Shown: positions 41,999 to 49,842 of the stretch, one piece after another | Layout: every line of letters begins with the position of its first letter | How positions within the stretch are numbered: position 1 is the first letter of the stretch | Source: CAYUVH01 sp964448135 | GTDB taxonomy: Bacteria; Verrucomicrobiota; Verrucomicrobiia; Limisphaerales; UBA8199 | Assembly (NCBI GenBank): GCA_964448135.1 | Contig: CAYUVH010000022.1 | Span: 189,267 to 253,266 of the forward strand | DNA length: 64,000 nt | Reading direction: 5' to 3' | Made by a program: the position numbers and the translations under genes | Notes under the pieces: generated by a model | Seen by the model: only the letters and a program-made list of their open reading frames with translations | Databases searched by the model: none | Told to the model about the DNA's origin: nothing

Positions 41999-42505
41999 GT
42001 GCCGAAATTCCGGATCTTTGCCCGATACTGGCTGCCCGTCTTCCTTTGGATGGCGCTCATTTTCTGCGCCTCGGGCGACAGCATGTCGTTCTCGCACACA
42101 TCCCGGGTCATCGGGCCCCTGATGCGCTGGCTGTTTCCGTCGCTCTCGGATGAGGCGGTTCACAACATTGTTGTGTTTGTCCGCAAATGCGGGCACCTCA
42201 GCGAATACGCCGTCATGGCGCTGTTGCTCTGGCGCGCCTTTCGCAAACCGCAGCGGGGCGTGAAGCGGCCGTGGAGTTGGTCGGTCGCCGGGAAGGCCGT
42301 GCTGGGAGTTTTGATCTACGCGGCGAGCGATGAATTCCACCAACTGTTTGTGCCTTCGCGGCAGGGTTCGGTTTGGGACGTGATGCTGGATACGACGGGA
42401 GGAGTGGTGGGGGTGTTGGCGCTTTGGGTGTTGGGGAAATGTTTGGGATGGTGGGAGGGACAGAAAAGCACCAAGGACCAAGGACCAAGCTCCCGCCTTC
42501 GCTAA
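41999..42505 (+). CDS. VanZ-like membrane protein
   Basis: A 168-residue protein from a GTG start. Four hydrophobic helices and the VanZ pattern are visible: WLPVFLWMALIFCASGDS, RKCGHLSEYAVMALLLWR (the conserved HLxEY) and SDEFHQLFVPSRQGSVWDVMLDTTGG (the conserved D-E-x-H-Q and R-x-x-x-x-D-x-x-D-x-x-G). VanZ-family proteins give low-level teicoplanin resistance in some Gram-positives; the physiological role here is unknown. The last fifteen residues (KSTKDQGPSSRLR) are encoded by an ACCAAG-type repeat that has run into the gene's end, so the original C-terminus was probably shorter. Confidence 0.85.
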   Translation: MPKFRIFARYWLPVFLWMALIFCASGDSMSFSHTSRVIGPLMRWLFPSLSDEAVHNIVVFVRKCGHLSEYAVMALLLWRAFRKPQRGVKRPWSWSVAGKAVLGVLIYAASDEFHQLFVPSRQGSVWDVMLDTTGGVVGVLALWVLGKCLGWWEGQKSTKDQGPSSRLR

Positions 42506-42597
42506 GACGCTACGGCGCGGCAAGCCAGATAAACTTCAAACTTCAAATTCCAAACTTCAGGGAAGCCTCAAGCTTGAATTGGAACCTGGGGTTGTTT
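42468..42597. repeat. Composite ACCAAG-type repeat overlapping the vanZ-like 3' end
   Basis: CACCAAGGACCAAGGACCAAG, a CCCGCCTTCGC...GCGCGGCAAGCCAG core, and CTTCAAACTTCAAATTCC units appear in the same order as at 17935-18055. The first 38 bases are in the coding frame of the VanZ-like gene. Confidence 0.6.
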
Positions 42598-42628
42598 CGA
42601 CCCCATGACGGGCGGCTGACGGGGATGT

Positions 42629-43657
42629 TTATTTGGTGCGTTGTTCCTTCGGCGACGAGCTCGTGGGAAGTTTCTGGTCCCATCCCAGCAGGAGATAACA
42701 GAAGAGGTCCACGTGGTTGAGCTGGTCCTGGAGGTTTACGTGTTCATGGTTGTGCCAGCCGCGCACGGGGCTGCGCAGGTGGAGTCCGGCGTGAGCTGAG
42801 TCGGGGAATGCAGCGAAGTCACCCATGCCCAGGCCGTATTCGGTCATGGCAAACTTCGTGCGCGTGCGTCCGCAGAAGTCGGCCAGCAGGCGCAACACCT
42901 TCCGGTAGGGGTCAATCTCACGGTCGCTCTCCGAGACGACGGCAACGAAGGAATCCTCGGGATATTTCGACCGGAGATCGAGCGGGCCGTCCATGCTGAG
43001 GCTGATTTCGACGTCCTTGAATACACCGGGTTCGTGCCGGCTCAAATACTTCGCACCCACGAGACCGCGCTCTTCCTCCGCGGTGAATAGCAGGACGATC
43101 CGGCGATGATCCACGCCGCGGCTCCAGTAATTTGTGTGCAGCGCGCTGACCGCGGCAACGATGGCGGCCACCGCCGAGCGGTCATCGCCGCCGAAAGAGG
43201 AGACTTTTCCGGCAACGGCATCGTCCCGGTGATAGAAATCACCTTTGGATCCATCAAACTCGAGACCCTCCGGCGTCGAGCGATCAATGGTGTCCAAATG
43301 GGCGTTGAGGAGGATCGCGGGCTGGTTGGTCAACGCGCCCGTCGCGGGTATTTCCATGACCAGGTTTTTCGGCGCCGCTTCGTCGGGCGCAGATGGTTTC
43401 ATCCGGACTGCGCCAGAGCCGGCCAGTTGCCGCGCGACTTCATCCGCGACATCCTGTTCCTTGCCGGAGGGACCTCTGACGCTTACCAACTTTAGAAATG
43501 TATCGACCGCCTGCATCCGGCCGCTGGCATCCAGGAACAGGTTATGCGCATCGGTGGCGGCCCGGTGAATCGCATCGGTGTTCAATTCGCCCGCGCCGGT
43601 TTGCCGCACGCAGGTAACCAGAGCCAATGCGGCAATCAAAAGTGTGCTCCTTATCAT
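42629..43657 (-). CDS. M20-family metallopeptidase (peptidase T-like), exported
   Basis: A 342-residue protein; I use the ATG at 43655-43657, which opens a signal peptide (MIRSTLLIAALALVTCV). The frame runs on to 43828, but that is promoter-proximal sequence. Zinc-site motifs: NAHLDTIDRS, FGGDDRSAVAAIVAA with the bridging aspartate, TAEEERGLVGAKYL with the catalytic glutamate, and HNHEHVNLQD near the end. Members remove amino acids from short peptides or act as carboxypeptidases. It is divergent from comEC (175 bases between starts). Confidence 0.83.
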   Translation of the reverse strand: MIRSTLLIAALALVTCVRQTGAGELNTDAIHRAATDAHNLFLDASGRMQAVDTFLKLVSVRGPSGKEQDVADEVARQLAGSGAVRMKPSAPDEAAPKNLVMEIPATGALTNQPAILLNAHLDTIDRSTPEGLEFDGSKGDFYHRDDAVAGKVSSFGGDDRSAVAAIVAAVSALHTNYWSRGVDHRRIVLLFTAEEERGLVGAKYLSRHEPGVFKDVEISLSMDGPLDLRSKYPEDSFVAVVSESDREIDPYRKVLRLLADFCGRTRTKFAMTEYGLGMGDFAAFPDSAHAGLHLRSPVRGWHNHEHVNLQDQLNHVDLFCYLLLGWDQKLPTSSSPKEQRTK

Positions 43658-43832
43658 AGATACAGGGACTTTCGTCAAACCGGGACGCAAATCAATGGCA
43701 GATTTAGGGATGGGTTTGGCATCCGTTGGCAGGTACTCGAGTATGACCGGCGACGGAAGGTTGACCTGAGACGCGTGAGTTGCTAAGCGAGAGGTGGTGA
43801 CCCAAGACTCGCCAATCCTACCGGCCAACTGA

Positions 43833-46244
43833 ATGAAGTATCCGCTTCTGGGAGTTACGCTGTGCTACGCCGGAGGCATCATTGCCGGGTTTTGCATCGG
43901 GCTTTCGGTGTTCTGGCTTCCACTCATCGCCGGCGGTGTGGCTTTGGCGGCGTGGTGTTTGTCCCGACGGCGGGCGTGGTTGCTGTGGCCGCTGCTATTC
44001 TTTACCGGGTGGGCCAACTACGCATTTCACACGGCGGCGATATCGCCTGCCGACCTGCGCCGGATTTTTGGGGAGGAACCGGCGTTGGCCACGGTGCGAG
44101 GGAGGATATGTGAAACACCGTCGTTGCGCGTTTTCACACAGAATGAAAAGGAGGTGTGGAGCACGCAGGTGCGGTTGGAAGTTTCCGCGGTGAAGAAGGA
44201 GCGCGGCGAATGGCAGCCGGCGGTTGGAAAACTCGTGGCCACCGCGCCGCTGGCGCTGACGAATCTTTTCGGGGGGCAAATCGTGGAAGTGAGTGGTGTG
44301 ATTGGCCCGCCGAAAGATGCGTTTGCCGAGGGAACATTTGATTTCCGAAAGCTATTACAGATGCAGGAGATTTATTTTTTGCTGCGCGCGCCGACCGTCG
44401 AGGATTGGCAAATCATCCAATCCCCGGCCAAGCCCCCGCTTGTGGACCGCTTTCGTGAATGGGCCAGGCCCGCGCTCGCTCGCGGAATGCCCGCGGATAG
44501 CGAATCCGTGCGCCTGCAATGGGCGCTCACGCTCGGTTGGAAGACCGCGCTGACGGAAGAAGTCTCCGAGCCCTACGTTCAGGCAGCCACGTATCATATT
44601 TTCGCGGTGGATGGGCTGCGCATGGCGATCATCTTCGGTATCTTTTTCGTGCCCTTGCGCCGGCTCCATGTGCCGCGGGAAATTGCGGGGGCGTGCTTGC
44701 TGGTGATCATTTGGTTCTATGTGGCCCTCACCGGTTGGCCGGCATCGGCGATTCGGGCCACGGTGATGCTTTCGATCGTGATTGTGGGCTGGATGCTCAA
44801 GCGGCCGACCCAACTTTTGAACTCCCTCTTCGTGGCGGCTTTTCTGATTCTGCTCTTCGAGCCCCAGCAACTCTTTCAGGCGGGATTTCAACTTTCATTC
44901 TTCGTGGTGTTTTTCATGATCTTTTTGACCGAACCCATTGATCACTGGGTGAAAAGCTGGTTTGCCCCGGACCCGCTCTTGCCGGAGGAATTGCGGTACA
45001 AATGGCCGAAACCGGTGGCGTGGACGGGACGTTTCGTCATGGACCTGACTGTTTCCTCCTTCGCGGCGTGGATCGGTTCGCTGGCCCTGGTCGCGTATTA
45101 CTTCAATATCGTCTCCTTCAGCAGCACGCCGGCGAATATCGTCGCTGTGTTTCTCTGCATCCTCGTGTTGGCCTGTAACATTCTCAGTTTGCTGCTCGCC
45201 GCGTGGTTTCCGCAGGGCTCCATACTGCTCAACCATGCCGGTTCGCTGCTGATGAGCTGGATCAGCGTCACCAGCAAATGGTTCGCTGATGCCCCGGCGA
45301 GCTATCTCTATGTGCCGACGCCAACTTTTTTCACGTGCGCGGTTTATTATGCCGTTCTGTTCGCGGTGGTAACCGGATGGCTGTTCCGCGCGAAGTTCAG
45401 AAAGTGGAGGATCGTCGCAACCACTGCTCTGGTGGCGATCTGGGCGGGTTATGCCTGGTACGATGCCCAGGCCGCCCGGATCACCGTGCTTCCCTTGAAC
45501 GGCGGCATGGCCGTGTATTACAACGCCCCCGGGATGGGCCATGACTTGCTGGTGGATTGCGGCACCACGAACTCTTTTCAATTCATGACCAAACCTTTGC
45601 TGCGCGTTTCCGGCGTGAATAAATTACCGGCCTTCGTGATGACCCACGGCGACATCCGGCACATCGGTGCGGCGGAGTGGGCCGTGGAAGCGGCGGAGGT
45701 GCAATCCGTATGCGTAAGCACGGCCAAAACCCGCTCGCAACCTTACCGGCGGGCGATGGCGGAGTTTGAAAAACATCCGCGCCTGGTCCGGACCATCAGT
45801 AACGGAGACCATTTGGACGATTGGACCGTGATGCATCCGGCCCGGGATGATGGCTTCACGCGGGCCGACGACAACGCTGTCGTACTGATGTCCAATGTGA
45901 AAGGCACGCGCATCCTGCAATTATCCGACCTTGGCACCGACGGACAGAAAGCTCTCGTGGAACGCGGTGCCGATTTAAAGGCGGACATCGTGATCACCGG
46001 TTTGCCGGCTCAGGGCGAAGCGCTGTCTGAAGCCCTGTTGGATGCGGTCCAGCCCCGCGTCATTATCGTTGCGGACTCGGAGTTGCCACCTTGGGAACGA
46101 GCAAGCGCGAAACTGCAGAGCCGGCTGGCGCTGAGGAAGATACAGGTGATTTATACTCGGACGACCGGGGCGGTGACGATTGAGTTGCGAAACGGCGCCT
46201 GGAAGATTTTCGACCATTCCAGCCAGTTCTTGAACGGAAAGTAG
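43833..46244 (+). CDS. comEC: ComEC/Rec2-type DNA uptake channel, degenerate metallo-lactamase domain
   Basis: An 803-residue polytopic protein. It has N-terminal helices, the DUF4131 region (GQIVEVSGVIGPPKDAFAEGTFDF), the Competence domain with HIFAVDGLRMAIIFGI and LTGWPASAIRATVML, and a C-terminal beta-lactamase-like domain. ComEC conducts single-stranded DNA across the inner membrane in transformation. In the C-terminal domain the usual HxHxDH metal motif reads MTHGDIRHIG (residues 603-612), so two ligands are missing or shifted; a nuclease role for that domain is doubtful. No other com gene is next to it. Confidence 0.9.
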   Translation: MKYPLLGVTLCYAGGIIAGFCIGLSVFWLPLIAGGVALAAWCLSRRRAWLLWPLLFFTGWANYAFHTAAISPADLRRIFGEEPALATVRGRICETPSLRVFTQNEKEVWSTQVRLEVSAVKKERGEWQPAVGKLVATAPLALTNLFGGQIVEVSGVIGPPKDAFAEGTFDFRKLLQMQEIYFLLRAPTVEDWQIIQSPAKPPLVDRFREWARPALARGMPADSESVRLQWALTLGWKTALTEEVSEPYVQAATYHIFAVDGLRMAIIFGIFFVPLRRLHVPREIAGACLLVIIWFYVALTGWPASAIRATVMLSIVIVGWMLKRPTQLLNSLFVAAFLILLFEPQQLFQAGFQLSFFVVFFMIFLTEPIDHWVKSWFAPDPLLPEELRYKWPKPVAWTGRFVMDLTVSSFAAWIGSLALVAYYFNIVSFSSTPANIVAVFLCILVLACNILSLLLAAWFPQGSILLNHAGSLLMSWISVTSKWFADAPASYLYVPTPTFFTCAVYYAVLFAVVTGWLFRAKFRKWRIVATTALVAIWAGYAWYDAQAARITVLPLNGGMAVYYNAPGMGHDLLVDCGTTNSFQFMTKPLLRVSGVNKLPAFVMTHGDIRHIGAAEWAVEAAEVQSVCVSTAKTRSQPYRRAMAEFEKHPRLVRTISNGDHLDDWTVMHPARDDGFTRADDNAVVLMSNVKGTRILQLSDLGTDGQKALVERGADLKADIVITGLPAQGEALSEALLDAVQPRVIIVADSELPPWERASAKLQSRLALRKIQVIYTRTTGAVTIELRNGAWKIFDHSSQFLNGK

Positions 46245-46265
46245 TGCCCCCGAACTCGCCGCTTT

Positions 46266-46308
46266 GGTACGGGTTGGTACAGGTCTGGTACGGGTATTTG
46301 GTACGGGT
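46266..46308. repeat. Four GGTACGGGT-type units between comEC and the dehydrogenase gene
   Basis: GGTACGGGT (46266-46274), GGTACAGGT (46276-46284), GGTACGGGT (46287-46295) and GGTACGGGT (46300-46308) in one orientation with 1-4 base spacers, followed by GTATATACCCTTAT (46316-46329). The layout resembles the GTTACCGGT cluster at 5839-5930 and its TATACCCCCTATAT. Here it lies between two converging genes, not upstream of one. Confidence 0.55.
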
Positions 46309-46345
46309 TTCGGGAGTATATACCCTTATCCGAAGCAGAGACTGC

Positions 46346-47380
46346 CTATTCGGTGGGCATTATAACAACGCGCACGTCCTGGCCGAAGTGCTCCAGCCCA
46401 TCCAACGTTTCGTTGATGGGGATGGCATCGAGGGGTACGGTGCGGGTAATAGCCGAGGCAAGCTTCAGTTTGCCTTCGGCCGCCCACTTGAGCAGCGAAG
46501 GCAATTCGCTGGCAAGGTGATCGGATACCCCGATGATTTCGCCTTCGCGATTGATCAGTTCGTGGTAGGGCGAAACTTCGAAATTCTTTTCCGTAATCCC
46601 AGCCAATGCCGCCCGGCCCATGTTCGCCAGGGATTGAACCGCCTGCTGCATCGTGAGTGGCAGCCCGATAAGTTCCAGCGCGACATCCACGCCGCGCCCT
46701 TCGGTGAGCCGGCGGATTTCCTTTACCGGATCGCCAGCGGCGGCATTTACAGGTGTCGCGCCAAATTTGGCAGCCAGTTCCAGCTTGGCGGGTCGGATGT
46801 CCACCGCAAACACCTGTCGCGCGCCCATGACGCGGGCAAGTTGTACGGCGGAGGTGCCGAGCCCGCCGATGCCAATCACGGCGACGGTTTCATTGGATTT
46901 GAGCCGCGCCTTGTTGAGCGCGTGCAGCGCGGTGGCCGAGGAGCACATCATGATGGCCCCGATTTCAAAAGGCACTTCATCGGGCAGCACGAAAACGCTG
47001 CGGGCCGGCATGGCGATGAATTCCGCGTAACCGCCGTCGCGGGCTTTGCCGATCATTTTGCCGCCGGGACAGAATTGTTCGGTGCCCTCGGTACAGGGGG
47101 CGCAGTGACCGCAGGTGGCCAGATAGTGAACGCATACGCGGTCACCGGGATTGAGCTTGGAGACATCGGAGCCGCGGGCTTCTACGATACCCGCCACCTC
47201 GTGACCCAGCGTCAAGGGCAGGGGAGAGACGGATGATCGCCCGGCGCGGTAATGGGCATCTGAATGGCAAATGCCCGCCGCCTTGACGCGGATCAGAACC
47301 TCATCCCTCCCAATCCTGGGAACCGGGATTTCCCGGTTTTCCAATGGTTTGCCTGGTTGAATCAACCGAACTGCTTTCAT
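46346..47380 (-). CDS. Zinc-dependent alcohol dehydrogenase (MDR family)
   Basis: A 344-residue medium-chain dehydrogenase. Catalytic zinc ligands C38 (AGICHSD) and H60-E61 (TLGHEVAG), with a later cysteine in MMCSSAT, are present. The structural zinc lobe has C90, C93, C96 and C104 (CGHCAPC...C). The nucleotide-binding loop is VIGIGGLGTSAVQLA and the second strand ends VDIRPAKLE, pointing to NAD. It oxidises alcohols or reduces aldehydes; the substrate is not clear. Monocistronic, convergent with comEC. Confidence 0.92.
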   Translation of the reverse strand: MKAVRLIQPGKPLENREIPVPRIGRDEVLIRVKAAGICHSDAHYRAGRSSVSPLPLTLGHEVAGIVEARGSDVSKLNPGDRVCVHYLATCGHCAPCTEGTEQFCPGGKMIGKARDGGYAEFIAMPARSVFVLPDEVPFEIGAIMMCSSATALHALNKARLKSNETVAVIGIGGLGTSAVQLARVMGARQVFAVDIRPAKLELAAKFGATPVNAAAGDPVKEIRRLTEGRGVDVALELIGLPLTMQQAVQSLANMGRAALAGITEKNFEVSPYHELINREGEIIGVSDHLASELPSLLKWAAEGKLKLASAITRTVPLDAIPINETLDGLEHFGQDVRVVIMPTE

Positions 47381-47654
47381 GATTGTCGTAGTTTGCCTGA
47401 CAGCCTGCCAGAGTGATGGCCAACCGCCACAGTCTCAAGAGGATAGTGACCAATGCAATTCCCTCGCCGACTTTGAACATCCGGCGCGCGGCCGGTGTCA
47501 TTTCTTTGATGACAGAGCCGGGCACAGGTCGTTCTTTCGTTGAACGCGTTTGCGGTGGTGGGGCTGGAATTTCGAAGTGTCCGTAATATTTCTGGTATTG
47601 TTTTTTTCCTCCCCGTGTTAACTTGACGCAACAGCTAACCAACATTTGAGCACC
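47381..47654. other. Divergent intergenic region with a doubtful small frame
   Basis: It separates the start of the dehydrogenase from the CBS-protein gene. On the minus strand a frame from 47645 down to 47301 encodes a plausible basic N-terminal part and a hydrophobic helix (GIALVTILLRLWRLAITLAG), but it overlaps the first 80 bases of the dehydrogenase and lacks a ribosome binding site. I do not call it a gene. Confidence 0.35.
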
Positions 47655-48101
47655 ATGAGTGATCAAGAGACCATCGGAGATATTCTCAATAGCAAGGGGT
47701 CCAACGTGTATTCCGTGTCGCCGGACACCAGCGTATTCGCGGCGATTCAAATCATGGCGGACAAAAACGTGGGCGCCTTGCTGGTCGTGGAGCAGGGGAG
47801 GTTGGTGGGCATCATTTCGGAGCGTGATTACACGCGAAAAGTCGTGCTCAAGGGCAAGACCTCGAAGCAAACGCCGGTGCGGGAAATCCTTTCGGGCGAG
47901 CTCGCCACCATTGCTCCCACGCACACCATCGAGGACGGCCTACGGATGATGACGGAGCGTCGCGTGCGTCACCTGCCGGTGCTGGACGGCCACCAGATCC
48001 TCGGCATTGTGTCGATCGGCGACCTGGTGAACTGGGTCATCTCGTCCCAGAACACGACGATCCACCAGTTGAAGAGCTACATCAACGGCGTGCCGGGTTG
48101 A
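47655..48101 (+). CDS. CBS-domain pair protein
   Basis: A 148-residue protein starting MSDQETIGDIL; a TTG nine bases upstream is a less likely start. It is made of two CBS domains: residues 10-65 (VSPDTSVFAAIQIMADKNVGALLVVEQGRLVGIISERDY) and 75-130 (TIAPTHTIEDGLRMMTERRVRHLPVLDGHQILGIVSIGDLV). Such pairs bind adenosine nucleotides such as AMP, ATP or SAM and act as energy sensors for other enzymes. No effector domain is attached, so it must act on a partner protein. Confidence 0.9.
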   Translation: MSDQETIGDILNSKGSNVYSVSPDTSVFAAIQIMADKNVGALLVVEQGRLVGIISERDYTRKVVLKGKTSKQTPVREILSGELATIAPTHTIEDGLRMMTERRVRHLPVLDGHQILGIVSIGDLVNWVISSQNTTIHQLKSYINGVPG

Positions 48102-48140
48102 TTCGCCGGACCGTCCGTTCCAAGCGGGCGTCTGGTCCGA

Positions 48141-48494
48141 CTACTTCTGTCGCTCCCGTTTGTGGGTGACCGATACGTGCCGGGCATTCGGGAAGGGGAA
48201 TTTCTTCACCTCCACCATCACCGCCTGCGGGTGATATTCGCTGTAAATCATGTCCGCGAGGTTGGTGGCCAGCCGTTCCAAAAGTTTCCAACTGCGCGAA
48301 TGACCGTAAGCCACCACGGCCTTCATCAGCTCGTGGTAATCAACCGTCTTCTCGATGCGATCACTCATCGCGGCGGAAGTGATGTCCACGTTCATATCAA
48401 TGGTGAGCAGGAGGCGCTGGGGTTTGGCGCGCTCCTCGTCGGTCACGCCGACACAGTAGAACACTTCAAGGTCTACAATTGAAATCTTGGCCAT
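48141..48494 (-). CDS. folB: Dihydroneopterin aldolase
   Basis: A 117-residue folate-pathway enzyme that cleaves 7,8-dihydroneopterin to 6-hydroxymethyl-dihydropterin and glycolaldehyde. Typical features are the N-terminal DLEVFYCVGVTDEERAKPQRLLLTI, the VDYHELMKAV motif, LLERLATNLADMI and the VEVKKFPFPNARHVSV strand with the conserved lysine. Length is normal. The other fol genes are not adjacent. It lies 52 bases downstream of the HAD-Nudix gene on the same strand. Confidence 0.93.
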   Translation of the reverse strand: MAKISIVDLEVFYCVGVTDEERAKPQRLLLTIDMNVDITSAAMSDRIEKTVDYHELMKAVVAYGHSRSWKLLERLATNLADMIYSEYHPQAVMVEVKKFPFPNARHVSVTHKRERQK

Positions 48495-48546
48495 GGTGCA
48501 GTCAGTTTAATCTTCAGGTGCCGGACGATCCGGCGGTCGCGAGGCA

Positions 48547-49620
48547 TTACCGGCCGTTCCCCGTCTGCACGGCCTGCAACAATATCCGCGTCGGCTGATT
48601 GAGGGGAAGCTTCATGGCCTCCTCCGGCGCCAGCCAGCGGAACTCGCGCGCTTCGTCGTTCAGCTTCACCACCGGCGTGCCTGGGCACCGGCAGGTATAG
48701 TTGAGCAGCACAAAGTGCGCATCACGATAGAACTCCGGCGAATGAATGCAATCCTGGACCAGGACAAATTTGATGTCCTCAATGTTGAGGTCGGTCTCCT
48801 CCTTGAGCTCCCGGCGGAGCGCGTCGGCGGAAGGTTCGGCCCATTTGATCTTGCCGCCGGGGATGCCCCAGAGGTTGGACCATTTGTGCGTGCGAACCAT
48901 CAGCACCTGCCCGGCATCGTTGAAAATGAGCCCGCCGACGGTGACGATGGGCAGTTGGTCGGACGGAGCGCCGGGGCGCGGCGGAGCGAATTGGAGGTCC
49001 TTTTCTTCAAGGAAAGCGAGCAATTCGCCGAGGTGCTCGACAATGAGGTCGGGATTGGCGGGCCGCAACTGGTCCAACGTGTTGTAGCCGGTCAGCACGG
49101 CGCACGAATGAATGCCGCCATGGCGGGCAGTCTCGATGTCGTGCTGCATGTCCCCGATGAAGAGCGTTTCATCCTCGGCGAGTTGGTTTTCCTCCAGGAT
49201 ATCGTGGATTTTCTGGCGCTTGTCCCAGACACCGACATAAGGCTTGTCGATATACTGGCCGAGACCGGTCGCGCCGGCCTGGACGGCAAAATGTTCCGGG
49301 CTCACTGTGCTCAACAGGAAGGTGCGGATGCCCTGCTTGCGACAAAATTCAAGAAATTCGCGGGCGTGCCGCAGTTCGCTGACTGAATCCTGCACCTGGC
49401 GAAACCGGGTGTGGAACCAGACTTCGAGCTGGGGCAGGGGCACGTGCGGCGTGTGCCGGTCGTAGAATCGCGTGAAAGGCAGGCAAAACTCGGCCCGGAA
49501 CTGGTCGAGGCTCATCTCGCCGCGTTCGGCCTGGGCCAGCACGTAGTTCGTGGCGTGCCACACGGCGGGCAGGTCGTCCACGAGCGTGCCGGACCAGTCG
49601 AAGATGATGTTGCGAATCAC
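48547..49620 (-). CDS. HAD hydrolase-Nudix hydrolase fusion
   Basis: A 357-residue protein from a GTG at 49618-49620 (VIRNIIFDWSGTLVDD); the frame continues upstream but without homology-like sequence. Residues 1-205 are a HAD phosphatase, phosphoglycolate-phosphatase type: motif I FDWSGTLVDD (the second position is S, not D-x-D: DWSGT), motif II LLSTVS and motif IV IGDMQHDIETA. Residues 215-357 are a Nudix domain with box GGKIKWAEP...RRELKEETDL (a D replaces the usual G). Both domains hydrolyse phosphate esters or anhydrides, so the enzyme may act in two successive steps on one nucleotide or sugar metabolite. Substrate unknown. Confidence 0.83.
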   Translation of the reverse strand: MIRNIIFDWSGTLVDDLPAVWHATNYVLAQAERGEMSLDQFRAEFCLPFTRFYDRHTPHVPLPQLEVWFHTRFRQVQDSVSELRHAREFLEFCRKQGIRTFLLSTVSPEHFAVQAGATGLGQYIDKPYVGVWDKRQKIHDILEENQLAEDETLFIGDMQHDIETARHGGIHSCAVLTGYNTLDQLRPANPDLIVEHLGELLAFLEEKDLQFAPPRPGAPSDQLPIVTVGGLIFNDAGQVLMVRTHKWSNLWGIPGGKIKWAEPSADALRRELKEETDLNIEDIKFVLVQDCIHSPEFYRDAHFVLLNYTCRCPGTPVVKLNDEAREFRWLAPEEAMKLPLNQPTRILLQAVQTGNGR

Positions 49621-49842
49621 GCGCGCAGTGTAACGGGGATTGCGGGTGAGGCAACTGAATCGCGAGCGGCGGTAGTGGTACGGCTTGGTGGGGCGAGTCT
49701 CCTGACGAGCCGGTTCTTGCCCCCGGGAAGGAACAGCGCCAGATCGAACGCCTGCGGCAAACCGGGCGGTTGTATTTGTGGTGGGATTGAGTGTCTTCGC
49801 TCTTCCATTGCCCGCGCGCGACAAATCCGCTAATTCTCCGGT

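Noticed and set aside
46244..47236. 330-residue plus-strand frame after comEC
   Set aside because: Antisense to the zinc alcohol dehydrogenase.
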